From contig USEC01000010.1 in NCBI GenBank assembly GCA_900553595.1, forward strand, positions 1 through 61,265: a stretch of DNA of 61,265 nt, written 5' to 3'. Position numbers and translations under genes: made by a program. Below are positions 33,582 to 41,741 of the stretch, piece by piece. A model generated the notes under the pieces. That model ran no database searches. It worked only from the letters and a program-made list of their open reading frames with translations, and was not told where the DNA came from. Every line of letters begins with the position of its first letter. Position 1 is the first letter of the stretch. This DNA is from an uncultured Prevotella sp. Its GTDB lineage: Bacteria > Bacteroidota > Bacteroidia > Bacteroidales > Bacteroidaceae.

Positions 33582-34274
33582 ATGAAGCATAAGGCGGCAG
33601 CACTACTCCTTTCGGCGGTGACGGCACTCAGCGGCTGCACCACCGAAGCCTACGACAGCGGCGACGGCAGGTATTCCTACCTCACTGCCGACTTTGTCGT
33701 GGCGCACACCTCCGCCGGAAAGACGGTGGATTATGTGGTGTGCGACAACGGCGAACGGCTCGTCCTCTCGCCGGCCTATCGTGTGGAGTGGGCTGAAAAG
33801 GCTGACACTACCTATCGTGCCCTGCTCTATTACAATGCGGCGACGGCTTCGTCATTGCCCCGTACGGTCGTCGCCGTTGCCGCATCACAAGTGCCTGTGT
33901 TCCGTCCCTTACCGGCTTCCATGCTTGAAACCGTCGCCACCGACCCGCTGACAGTGGAGAGTGTGTGGCTGTCGGAGAACGGACGCTACATCAATCTCGC
34001 CCTGCTTCTGAAGACAGGAAAGCCTGACGGCACCGCCGAGGGGCAACGGTTGGGACTCGTTCTCGACGGCGTCAGCACCGCAGCCGACGGTACACGTTGC
34101 GCCATGACACGCCTCTACCACTCGCAGGGAGGCGTCCCCGAATACTACACCTCACGTTATTATGTCAGCGTCGATACCAAGGACTTTTCTGTCGACGCTA
34201 TCTCCATTGAGATGAACACTTACAACGGAAAAGTGACAAAGGCAATTGCCTTTTCTGATAACAGCTTGCGATGA
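33582..34274 (+). CDS. NigD-like lipoprotein
   Basis: 230 residues. The lipobox is ALSGC (Cys19). An N-terminal small beta-domain (about 35-85, FVVAHTSAGKTVDYVVCDNG) and a C-terminal beta-sandwich (about 125-225) match the NigD-like family of Bacteroidota. Function unknown; related nigD genes in Bacteroides accompany bacteriocin loci, but nothing similar is seen here. It starts 24 bases after the acyltransferase gene and may be the last gene of that transcript. Confidence 0.82.
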   Translation: MKHKAAALLLSAVTALSGCTTEAYDSGDGRYSYLTADFVVAHTSAGKTVDYVVCDNGERLVLSPAYRVEWAEKADTTYRALLYYNAATASSLPRTVVAVAASQVPVFRPLPASMLETVATDPLTVESVWLSENGRYINLALLLKTGKPDGTAEGQRLGLVLDGVSTAADGTRCAMTRLYHSQGGVPEYYTSRYYVSVDTKDFSVDAISIEMNTYNGKVTKAIAFSDNSLR

Positions 34275-34386
34275 AATCTGTTATAAAAAGCTTCCTTGAA
34301 TAGCAAGTTGTGGTTAAAAACTCTTAAAGTCGGGGTTAAAACCATAAAAAATCATCTTAAATATGTTTCGGTACGGGTTTTTTGCT

Positions 34387-34394
34387 TACATTTG
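34387..34394 (+). promoter_or_regulatory. -7 box of the ECF sigma gene
   Basis: TACATTTG, 25 bases before the sigma factor start codon. The region before it (34275-34386) is AT-rich with no gene. Confidence 0.5.
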
Positions 34395-34419
34395 TACGTT
34401 CAAGTACTACCTTTGACAA

Positions 34420-34950
34420 ATGGCTGAGAAAGCAGAAGCCCAGGAATTTGAGGCTTTATATAAGAAAATCTATCCAAAACTCTATTACTACGCACGTGGT
34501 TTTGTCGGCGACAACGATGCCGAGGACATAGTTGCAGAGGCTTTTATGGATTTATGGCGTCGCCGGGACGAGATTGATTTCGGCGACAGGATAAATGCGC
34601 TACTTTCGCGTTCGGTCTATACACGCAGCATAAACTGTCTGAAACACCGCAATATGTCGGTCTCACACATAGCCCTGCTCGAAGAGTTGAGCACGCGTCG
34701 CCGTGAACTTTTCGATGCCGACTCGGCGTTCTCGCCGCAGCGCCGACTTGAGATTGACGACCTGCGCCAGCACCTCGTCACCGCCATAGAGCGTCTGCCC
34801 GACCGTTGCCGCAAGGTGTTCTGCATGAGTTACCTTGACGATATGCGCAACGAGAAGATTGCCGAGGAACTCGGTCTGTCGGTGCGCACCGTCGAAACGC
34901 ACATCTACAACGCCCTGCGCACCCTGCGCAAGCTCCTTCGCAGAGCATAG
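34420..34950 (+). CDS. ECF RNA polymerase sigma-70 factor
   Basis: 176 residues. Region 2 (about 8-75) includes FVGDNDAEDIVAEAFMDLWR, and region 4 (about 110-170) includes ERLPDRCRKVFCMSYLDDMR and IAEELGLSVRTVETHIYNAL. It is of the Bacteroides expansion group normally paired with a FecR-type anti-sigma factor and a SusC transporter. Here it is followed only by a 78-residue protein that resembles the N-terminus of FecR; no SusC/SusD gene is adjacent. Confidence 0.93.
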   Translation: MAEKAEAQEFEALYKKIYPKLYYYARGFVGDNDAEDIVAEAFMDLWRRRDEIDFGDRINALLSRSVYTRSINCLKHRNMSVSHIALLEELSTRRRELFDADSAFSPQRRLEIDDLRQHLVTAIERLPDRCRKVFCMSYLDDMRNEKIAEELGLSVRTVETHIYNALRTLRKLLRRA

Positions 34951-35187
34951 ACGGCAGTACGGCGGTGTTCTTATTACCGTTCGTCCGCTTCTCTGTCTGA
35001 TATTTCCGAAACCCCGCTTTTCCGTTAAGTATTTTGTGTTGTACGACTGTTATATATTTAAACTTTCGCATATCCGGCATCAAAAAGTAGGCGAAGCCCT
35101 TTCGGGCGTGCTGAAAAAGGTTCTTTTGCCACAATGATTTCCGGCTTTGCAAAATCAGGATTATATAACGAACAGCAGTATTTCTTA

Positions 35188-35424
35188 ATGGATACATTCG
35201 ACAAAAGCATAATAATAAAGTACATAAATGCGCAGTGCTCGGAGGAGGAACTGGCTGAACTTGTGGCATGGACAAGGTGTTCCGACGACAATGCACGCGA
35301 ACTTTTTGAAGCACAGCAGTTGCACATCAAGCTCAAAGGCTGCACCATTCCTTCTGAAATGAAGGCCGAAGCTCTTTCCAAAATGCACGAAATGCTGGTG
35401 AACGATATTCAGACAGCACGTTAA
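35188..35424 (+). CDS. Short FecR-N-terminus-like protein, possible free anti-sigma domain
   Basis: 78 residues from the ATG at 35188. MDTFDKSIIIKYINAQCSEE followed by ELAELVAWTRCSDDNARELF resembles the cytosolic sigma-binding N-terminal domain of FecR-type anti-sigma factors. The membrane helix and the periplasmic FecR domain are absent, and the gene ends cleanly before a strong terminator, so this is not simply an ORF cut by the window. It could be a natural soluble anti-sigma factor or a truncated relic. It lies 237 bases after the sigma factor. Confidence 0.55.
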   Translation: MDTFDKSIIIKYINAQCSEEELAELVAWTRCSDDNARELFEAQQLHIKLKGCTIPSEMKAEALSKMHEMLVNDIQTAR

Positions 35425-35435
35425 AACCCCTATAT

Positions 35436-35471
35436 GGCGGAAGCGATTACAGGTCGCTTCCGCCTTTTTTT
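35436..35471 (+). terminator. Terminator of the sigma/FecR-like locus
   Basis: GGCGGAAGCGA pairs perfectly with TCGCTTCCGCC around 7 bases and is followed by seven T. Confidence 0.9.
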
Positions 35472-35514
35472 GTTTCCTTCGCGTCCCTCCGTACGCACTG
35501 TCCCGCCCCGTTTC

Positions 35515-35535
35515 CTAACCCAAATCGGTGTTTCA
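35515..35535. repeat. Partial AACCCAAATCGG repeat fragment
   Basis: CTAACCCAAATCGGTGTTTC keeps the outer half of the 22.6-kb element arm. The following CAAAACGGGAGTT also recurs reversed at 22795-22808. Confidence 0.4.
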
Positions 35536-35661
35536 AAACGGGAGTTGGCAGAAGTTATCGGAAGTTTATCCGCCTGCGGCGGATGGAAGTTTGTCCGTAA
35601 CGCGTTCTTCTTTTAGACCGATAATTTATAACTTTGCACAAGCAACTTTAAAGGCATCGTA

Positions 35662-36699
35662 ATGAAAGCATACACATACATAGAGAAAGGCAGGTTCGCC
35701 CTGACCGACAAACCCCGTCCCGTGATTCTCGAACCCACCGACGCCATCGTGCGTGTGACGCTTGGCAGCATCTGCACGAGCGACCTCCACATAAAGCACG
35801 GCAGTGTGCCGAGGGCCGTTCCCGGCATCACCGTGGGCCACGAGATGGTGGGAACGGTGGAGGAAATCGGTTCCGAAGTGAAAGGCATAAGCGTGGGCGA
35901 CCGCGTGACAGTGAATGTCGAGACCTTCTGCGGGGAGTGCTTCTTCTGCAGGCACGGCTATGTGAACAACTGCACATCGCCCCACGGCGGCTGGGCTCTG
36001 GGCTGCCGCATCGACGGCGGGCAGACGGAATATGTGCGCGTACCCCTTGCCACGCAGGGACTCAACCGCATCCCCGACACCGTCAGCGACGAACAGGCAC
36101 TCTTCGTGGGCGACATCCTCGCCACGGGCTACTGGGCTGCGCGCATAAGCGAGATAAGCGAGGAGGACACCGTGCTCATCATCGGAGCCGGTCCGACGGG
36201 CATCTGCACCCTGCTCAGCGTCATGCTGAAGAAGCCCGGACGCATCATCGTGTGTGAGAAGTCGGAAGCGCGGCGTGCCTTTGTGGCTGAACACTATCCC
36301 GAAGTGCTGCTCACCACGCCTGATGAGTGCCTCGCTTTCGTCATGGCAAACAGCAGCCACGGCGGTGCCGACAGAGTGATAGAGGTGGCGGGTGCCAAGG
36401 ACACGTTCCGTCTGGCATGGCAATGCGCCCGGCCTAACGCCATTGTCACCGTCGTCGCCCTCTACGACGAACCCCAGACACTGCCCCTTCCCGACATGTA
36501 CGGCAAGAACCTCACCTTCAAGACGGGCGGCGTGGATGGCTGCGACTGCGCCGAAGTGCTCGGTCTCATAGAGAAAGGGCTCATCGACACCACACCCCTC
36601 ATCACCCACCGCTTCCCGCTCAGCGAGATAGACGAGGCCTACCGCATATTCGAGAACCGTGAGGACGGCGTGATAAAGGTGGCGGTTTACAACCGATAA
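35662..36699 (+). CDS. Zinc-dependent medium-chain alcohol dehydrogenase
   Basis: 345 residues. Catalytic zinc ligands at Cys38 and His60/Glu61 (GSICTSDLH; VGHEMVGTVEEIG). Structural zinc cysteines at 90, 93, 96 and 104. The Rossmann domain has VLIIGAGPTGICTLLSV, NAD(P)-binding. The reaction is NAD(P)-linked oxidation or reduction of an alcohol; similar proteins act on butanediol, sorbitol or aromatic alcohols, and the substrate cannot be told. The -7 box TAACTTTG is at 35629-35636. Probably co-transcribed with the esterase 25 bases downstream. Confidence 0.93.
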   Translation: MKAYTYIEKGRFALTDKPRPVILEPTDAIVRVTLGSICTSDLHIKHGSVPRAVPGITVGHEMVGTVEEIGSEVKGISVGDRVTVNVETFCGECFFCRHGYVNNCTSPHGGWALGCRIDGGQTEYVRVPLATQGLNRIPDTVSDEQALFVGDILATGYWAARISEISEEDTVLIIGAGPTGICTLLSVMLKKPGRIIVCEKSEARRAFVAEHYPEVLLTTPDECLAFVMANSSHGGADRVIEVAGAKDTFRLAWQCARPNAIVTVVALYDEPQTLPLPDMYGKNLTFKTGGVDGCDCAEVLGLIEKGLIDTTPLITHRFPLSEIDEAYRIFENREDGVIKVAVYNR

Positions 36700-36724
36700 T
36701 TCTAAGAAAGGAGAGAAAACGACA

Positions 36725-37720
36725 ATGGAAAACCCTTATATAAAACAATATCCCACCCTCATGGAGGGCAAGAAACTTATGTATGTACACGGCTTCGGCT
36801 CGTCGGCTCAGTCGGGTACGGTGGAGATGCTGCGCACGCTCATGCCCGGAGCCACCGTTGTGGCACGCGACATTCCGCTGCATCCCGATGAGGCTATGGA
36901 TATGCTGCGCCGCATGTGCGACGAGGAACAGCCCGACCTCATCATCGGAACGTCGATGGGAGGCATGTACGCCGAGCAGCTGCGGGGCTTCGACCGCATA
37001 CTCGTGAACCCGGCTTTCGAGATGGGCGACACTATGGGCAAGCACGGGATGATAGGTAAACAGACATTCCAGAACCCAAGAGCCGACGGCGTGCAGGAGT
37101 TCATCGTCACGAAGTCGCTCGTTAAGGAGTATGCCGAGGCGACGCAACTGTGCTTCAAGGACATCGACGACGACGACCGCAGGCGTGTCGTCGGACTCTT
37201 CGGCGATGAAGACCCGCTCGTACACACGTTCCCTCTCTTCGCCGAGCATTACCCCACGGCTATACACTTCCACGGCGAACACCGCCTGTCCGACAAGGTG
37301 GCGATGCACTATCTCATCCCCATCATCCGTTATATCGACGACCGTCAGAGCGGACGCCAGCGTCCCATCGTCTATATCGACATCAACGCCATGCGCGACA
37401 GCTACGGCAACGCCACGGCAAGCATGCACAAAGCCTACGAGATGCTGCTCGAAAACTACTCGGTATATGTCGTGGCTGCCGCGCCGACGAACCGTCCCGA
37501 ACAGATTGCCGCCGACCAGGCATGGGTGGAGAAGTACCTCAGTGCGCCTGCCTACGACCGCCTCGTGTTCACCAACCAGCTTCCGCTGCTCTACGGCGAC
37601 TACTTCATTTCCCCCACATCATGCCCCGACTTCATGGGGGCGATGATAGAGTGGGGCAGCGACGAGTTCAAGACCTGGGACGAGATAATGGTGTATTTCT
37701 CCCGGCTCGGCGGACAGTAA
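36725..37720 (+). CDS. YqiA/YcfP-type esterase fused to a degenerate 5'-nucleotidase-like HAD domain
   Basis: 331 residues. Residues about 15-200 form an alpha/beta hydrolase of the YqiA group: YVHGFGSSAQSG, nucleophile Ser77 in GTSMGG, Asp in LFGDEDPLVHT and His in HFHGEHRLSD. Residues about 217-331 resemble the HAD deoxyribonucleotidase fold (RPIVYIDINAMRDSYGNA at the start, LLYGDYF and FGS-like ending FKTWDEIMVYFSRL). The catalytic DxD is replaced by DIN and the later acidic pair is lost, so this half is probably not a phosphatase. Confidence 0.8.
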   Translation: MENPYIKQYPTLMEGKKLMYVHGFGSSAQSGTVEMLRTLMPGATVVARDIPLHPDEAMDMLRRMCDEEQPDLIIGTSMGGMYAEQLRGFDRILVNPAFEMGDTMGKHGMIGKQTFQNPRADGVQEFIVTKSLVKEYAEATQLCFKDIDDDDRRRVVGLFGDEDPLVHTFPLFAEHYPTAIHFHGEHRLSDKVAMHYLIPIIRYIDDRQSGRQRPIVYIDINAMRDSYGNATASMHKAYEMLLENYSVYVVAAAPTNRPEQIAADQAWVEKYLSAPAYDRLVFTNQLPLLYGDYFISPTSCPDFMGAMIEWGSDEFKTWDEIMVYFSRLGGQ

Positions 37721-37737
37721 GGTCGCAATCAGCATAC

Positions 37738-37793
37738 AGGAGGTCGAGCGTCCTTTAAGAGTAAAAAAGTAAAAGAGTAAAAAAGTAAAAAGT
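37738..37793. repeat. Truncated palindromic-element end plus A-rich run
   Basis: AGGAGGTCGAGCGTCC (37738-37753) is the outer half of a terminal repeat. It is followed by an A-rich run of GTAAAA pentads up to 37793 and then by a complete element. The order suggests that one element landed in or recombined with another. Confidence 0.6.
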
Positions 37794-37794
37794 T

Positions 37795-37900
37795 AGGAGG
37801 TCGAGCGTCCCGCTCGACAACACTGCGCAACTCGGCTAATTATGAATTCTTAATTATGAATTGTTTGGATGGTGTTGTCGAGCGGGACGCTCGACCTCCT
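37795..37900. repeat. Palindromic repeat element, AGGAGGTCGAGCG family, copy 3
   Basis: A 106-bp element with the same 29-bp terminal inverted repeats as copy 1 and an AT-rich core containing TTATGAATT and AATTATGAATT. It lies between the convergent esterase and BspA-type genes and ends 38 bases from the latter's stop. Confidence 0.75.
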
Positions 37901-37938
37901 TTTCATTTCTTGATTACTGTCGTGGTAACAAAAAACTG

Positions 37939-39831
37939 TTACTTCACAAGCACTTTCATTGTTCTGTCACCGCGCTTCACGATGTTCAGTCCCTTTTGCG
38001 GTGCGACCATGCGGCGGCCCTGCATGTCGTAATACTTCGCTGCGATGTTGCCTGAAGCCGGAGTCGCATCTATTCCGGTGGTCTTTATGTCGGTGAAGTA
38101 TCCTGTGGTGTAGTTAGCCATTTCCATGCCTGTCTTGTTTTCGTCGAAAGGCACGGCACCCACGAGTTTTTTGCAACCCGAAAACATGTTTTCACTGGGC
38201 ACACATGCCGTTGTCACGAATTTGTCGCCGACATAAATTGCGGTTAGGCTATTACAGTCGTAGAACATGCTGCTCATGTCCGTCACGTTCTGTGTGTCGA
38301 AGTTGGAGAGGTTGAGCGTGTTGAGTTTGTAGCAGGTGTAGAACATATAGCCCATGTTCGTCACATTCCGTGTGTCGAAGCTGGAGAGGTTGAGTTCGGT
38401 GAGGTATTTGCAGCCTATGAACATTCCGCCCATGTTCGTCACATTCCGTGTGTCGAAGTTGGAGATGTTGAGCTCGGTGAGCTTCGTGCAGCCATAGAAC
38501 ATGCCGAACATTTGTGTGACATTCTTTGTGTCGAAGTTGGATAGGTCGAGTTTGGAGAGCTTGCTGCACTCGTAGAACATTCCGGTCATGTCCGTCACAT
38601 TCTGTGTTTCGAAGCTGGAAAGGTTGAGTTCGGGGAGCTTGTAGCATCCATAGAACATATAGTCCATGAACATCACGTTCTTCGTGTTGAAACTGGAGAG
38701 GTTGAGTTCGGTGAGATATTCGCAGGCATAGAACATGTCGGTCATGCTCGTCACGTTCTGTGTGTCGAAGTTCGAGAGGTCGAGCGTTGTGATGCTGCTG
38801 CATCTTTCGAACATTCTTTGCATGTCCGTCACATTCTTCGTGTCGAAGCTGGAGATGTTGAGCGATGCGAGGCTGCCACAGTTGAAGAACATCCACCCCA
38901 TGTCCGTCACGTTCTTCGTGTCGAAATTCGCGAGGTCCAGCTCTGAAATCTTGACGCATTCATAGAACATTCCGCCCATGTTCGTCACATTCCGTGTGTC
39001 GAAGCTGGAGATGTTGAGCGTTGGGAGGGCCCTGCATCCGGAGAACATCCAGCTCATGTTCGTCACGTTCCGTGTGTCGAAGTTGGCGACATTGAGCGTG
39101 TTGAGGTTGCTGCAGTCGTAGAACATCCATCCCATGTCCGTCACATTCTGCGTGCTGAAGTTGGATGCATCGAGCTTGGTAAGGTTGCCACATCCATTGA
39201 ACATGCTTTTCATGCTTGTCACATTCCGTGTGTCGAAGTTGGAGACATCGATTGTGTTGAGGTTGCTGCACCCATAGAACATTGATGCCATGTCAGTCAC
39301 GTTCCGTGTGTCGAAGCCGGATACGTTGAGTGTGGCGAGGCCGTAACATCCATGAAACATGTCCGCCATGTCAGTCACGTTCCGTGTGTCGAAGTTGGAG
39401 ACGTTGAGTTCGGTAAGCTTGCCACAGCCGTTGAACATGCTTTTCATGTCCGTCACATTTTCCGTGTTCAGGTGTTCAATGCCCTCGATGGTCTTTAAGT
39501 CATAACATTCCTTGAACCAGTAGTGGCAACTTGTCGGGCGTGCGTCGGCAAAAGAGGCATCGAAGACCACCTTTTCAATGCTGTTTATGATTACATTTCC
39601 ATCGCCGTCTTCTTTCACAGACCATCCAGGCACTTCATCGGAGCTGTTCAGCTGATATGCCCCTGCGGGTTTTTTAGTGTCGTGTTTGAATGTCAGTGTA
39701 CCGTTGGCTTCGTCCAACACTGCATACGACTCCGGCTTTTGGGCCGACGCTTGACTACCCCATACGGGCAGACACAACATGATTACGAACAAAAAACGAG
39801 TAACCAGTGGAGATGATGGTCTTGTGCTCAT
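37939..39831 (-). CDS. BspA-type surface protein with DUF285 leucine-rich repeats
   Basis: 630 residues. A signal peptide is followed by a unique region (about 28-135) and 16 tandem repeats of 26 residues of the form NVTDMxxMFxGCxxLxxLN plus VSxFDTR (about 125-545), the DUF285/BspA-like repeat. The tail (GIDATPASGN to KGLNIVKRGDRTMKVLVK) is a Prevotella-type C-terminal sorting signal. It is expected on the cell surface, where BspA-like proteins bind fibronectin, fibrinogen or other bacteria. The repeats are highly similar at DNA level (78-bp period), which permits copy-number change. Confidence 0.92.
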   Translation of the reverse strand: MSTRPSSPLVTRFLFVIMLCLPVWGSQASAQKPESYAVLDEANGTLTFKHDTKKPAGAYQLNSSDEVPGWSVKEDGDGNVIINSIEKVVFDASFADARPTSCHYWFKECYDLKTIEGIEHLNTENVTDMKSMFNGCGKLTELNVSNFDTRNVTDMADMFHGCYGLATLNVSGFDTRNVTDMASMFYGCSNLNTIDVSNFDTRNVTSMKSMFNGCGNLTKLDASNFSTQNVTDMGWMFYDCSNLNTLNVANFDTRNVTNMSWMFSGCRALPTLNISSFDTRNVTNMGGMFYECVKISELDLANFDTKNVTDMGWMFFNCGSLASLNISSFDTKNVTDMQRMFERCSSITTLDLSNFDTQNVTSMTDMFYACEYLTELNLSSFNTKNVMFMDYMFYGCYKLPELNLSSFETQNVTDMTGMFYECSKLSKLDLSNFDTKNVTQMFGMFYGCTKLTELNISNFDTRNVTNMGGMFIGCKYLTELNLSSFDTRNVTNMGYMFYTCYKLNTLNLSNFDTQNVTDMSSMFYDCNSLTAIYVGDKFVTTACVPSENMFSGCKKLVGAVPFDENKTGMEMANYTTGYFTDIKTTGIDATPASGNIAAKYYDMQGRRMVAPQKGLNIVKRGDRTMKVLVK

Positions 39832-40035
39832 GTGAAATTTGTTTTTAGTCGATGGTTAATACTGTTTTTGTAAATAAGACTTATCATTTGCGAAAATACG
39901 CAAATAGATTTAGATGCACAAGCTATTCTGAAGAAAAATGGCGGGAGCGTGGACTATTCACGTGTCAAAACGGAAGTTATGGCTTAACTTCTGAATTCTT
40001 AACTCCTGTCTCCTAAACTAATTTCCCCAATCTGA
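39832..40035. other. Upstream region of the BspA-type gene
   Basis: No gene. AT-rich near the BspA start; then a fragment (CAAAACGGAAGTTATGGCTT, 39967-39986) related to those near 22790 and 35535, leading into array E. Confidence 0.4.
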
Positions 40036-40116
40036 AAACAAGGCTTCTTTGCACAGTAAAGAAGCCTTGTTCGCAATCAAAAGAAGCCTTGTTTGGAGTG
40101 TAAACAAGGCTTCTTT
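40036..40116. repeat. Four-unit 22-bp-period array, locus E
   Basis: Units start at 40036, 40058, 40080 and 40102: AAACAAGGCTTCTTT, AAAGAAGCCTTGTTC, AAAGAAGCCTTGTTT and AAACAAGGCTTCTTT. It ends 30 bases from the stop of the NUDIX gene. Confidence 0.88.
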
Positions 40117-40145
40117 TTTTCGGTAGGTGTAAGTCGCTGATTCTC

Positions 40146-40682
40146 TTATAGTTCTTTCTTTGCCTGTAACGCTTCCAAATACTGCACCAGACCCCAGCGC
40201 ACTGAGCGCAGACCGAACTGTTCCGTGTGGATGTCTTCGGGCTTCAGCCACATGCATTCGGCGGCATCGTCGTCGGCTTTCAGCGCAGAGATGTCGCGCA
40301 CCTTGCACTCGAAGAAGGCGTCGAGCGTGGGTACGTCTATGCCGCAGTAGCGATAGACATTGGGCAGACTGAACAGGTATTTCGCCGAAACAACCTCAAG
40401 TCCGGTCTCTTCCTTCACCTCGCGTGCCACGCCTTCCTCTGCTGTCTCGCCGGCATCAGCGAAGCCTCCGGGCAGGTCGAGCGTGCCTTTGGCAGGCTCG
40501 CGCTTGCGCTTCTCCACAAGTATTGCGCCCTCTTCGTTCACAATGAACGCCACGTTGGCGGCGCTGGCATTCATAAACAACTCGAAACCGCAGTTCTCGC
40601 ACTTGCGGCTCTTCTCTCCCATTTTGTTGAAGTGATGACTGCCGCATATTGGGCAGTACTCGAATTTCTCTAACAGATGCAT
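40146..40682 (-). CDS. NUDIX hydrolase with zinc-ribbon-like N-terminus
   Basis: 178 residues. The N-terminal cysteines (CPICGSHHFNKMGEKSRKCE, then NCGF) form a zinc ribbon of the NADH-pyrophosphatase type. The Nudix box is complete: GGFADAGETAEEGVAREVKE followed by ETGLEV. It hydrolyses a nucleoside diphosphate derivative; NADH or a sugar nucleotide is possible. At 178 residues it lacks the N-terminal domain of NudC. Monocistronic. Confidence 0.9.
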   Translation of the reverse strand: MHLLEKFEYCPICGSHHFNKMGEKSRKCENCGFELFMNASAANVAFIVNEEGAILVEKRKREPAKGTLDLPGGFADAGETAEEGVAREVKEETGLEVVSAKYLFSLPNVYRYCGIDVPTLDAFFECKVRDISALKADDDAAECMWLKPEDIHTEQFGLRSVRWGLVQYLEALQAKKEL

Positions 40683-40801
40683 CGTGTTCTTTTTCTTTTA
40701 TCCCGTGAGGCAAAAGCGCGCCACACCATTTCACATTGCTTAAAAATAGTTACAGGCATGAGCTTTATTCTCTTTCGACTGCAATATTACTAAAATTTCA
40801 T

Positions 40802-40809
40802 TATCTTTG
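40802..40809 (+). promoter_or_regulatory. -7 box of the secreted esterase gene
   Basis: TATCTTTG, 30 bases before the start codon at 40840. Confidence 0.55.
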
Positions 40810-40839
40810 CAAAATAAACTACAATAAATCTTTACAACC

Positions 40840-41667
40840 ATGACAAAATTTAAAAGCTATCTGTTCTTTTTCTTCATGCTGTTCGCTACGGCGACTGCGT
40901 TTGCTGCCGAACCGTTCGACATTAACCTATGGCCGAAGAAGGCTCCCAACAGCAACGGGATAAAGAACGACACAGCACGGGTGCGCGTGTTTCTGCCCGA
41001 CGCCCGTCATGCCACCGGACGCGCGGTGCTCGTATGTCCGGGTGGAGCCTACATCAATCTGGCAATGCAGCATGAGGGCTACGACTGGGCACCGTTCTTC
41101 AACGACATGGGAATAGCGACCATTGTGCTGACATACCGTATGCCGCACGGCAACCGCGAAGTGCCGTTCAGCGACGCCGAAGAGGCCATGCGCCTCATCA
41201 GACGCAACGCCAAGGAATGGAACATAAACCCTGACGATGTGGGAATAATGGGATTCTCGGCGGGCGGACACCTCGCATCGACCATCGCGACACACTCGAA
41301 GGACGACGCGAAGCCCAACTTCCAGATTCTCTTCTATCCCGTCATCACCATGATGCCGGGCTTCACACACATGGGTTCGCACGACAATCTGCTGGGCAAG
41401 GACCCGAAGAAGAAGATAGAACAGCTCTACTGCAACGACCTGCAGGTGACACGCGCCACTCCAAGGGCGTGCATAATGCTCTCCGACGACGACCATGTGG
41501 TGCTGCCATGCAACGGCGTGAACTACTACACGGAGTGCTTCCGCCACGATGTCCCCGCCTCGCTCTATGTCTATCCGTCGGGCGGACACGGATGGGGAAT
41601 ACTCCCGTCGTTCAAGTATCACATCGAGATGCTGCTCGACCTGAAGGCGTGGCTGCGAAGCTTTTAG
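40840..41667 (+). CDS. Secreted alpha/beta hydrolase, acetyl-xylan-esterase-like
   Basis: 275 residues. Signal peptide (MTKFKSYLFFFFMLFATATA), then an alpha/beta hydrolase: oxyanion region VLVCPGGAYINLAMQHEGYD, nucleophile in GIMGFSAGGHLAS, Asp in MLSDDDHVV and His in PSGGHGWGI. It resembles the BD-FAE/Axe-type polysaccharide esterases of gut Bacteroidota that remove acetyl or feruloyl groups. Periplasmic. Followed at 74 bases by the calycin-like gene, but no SusCD pair is near. Confidence 0.88.
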   Translation: MTKFKSYLFFFFMLFATATAFAAEPFDINLWPKKAPNSNGIKNDTARVRVFLPDARHATGRAVLVCPGGAYINLAMQHEGYDWAPFFNDMGIATIVLTYRMPHGNREVPFSDAEEAMRLIRRNAKEWNINPDDVGIMGFSAGGHLASTIATHSKDDAKPNFQILFYPVITMMPGFTHMGSHDNLLGKDPKKKIEQLYCNDLQVTRATPRACIMLSDDDHVVLPCNGVNYYTECFRHDVPASLYVYPSGGHGWGILPSFKYHIEMLLDLKAWLRSF

Positions 41668-41741
41668 GCGTGGAAAGGAATGGAAATCGCGACAGAAACG
41701 ATTACTGATAAAACTACGATCAAAACTTAAACAACAAATCT

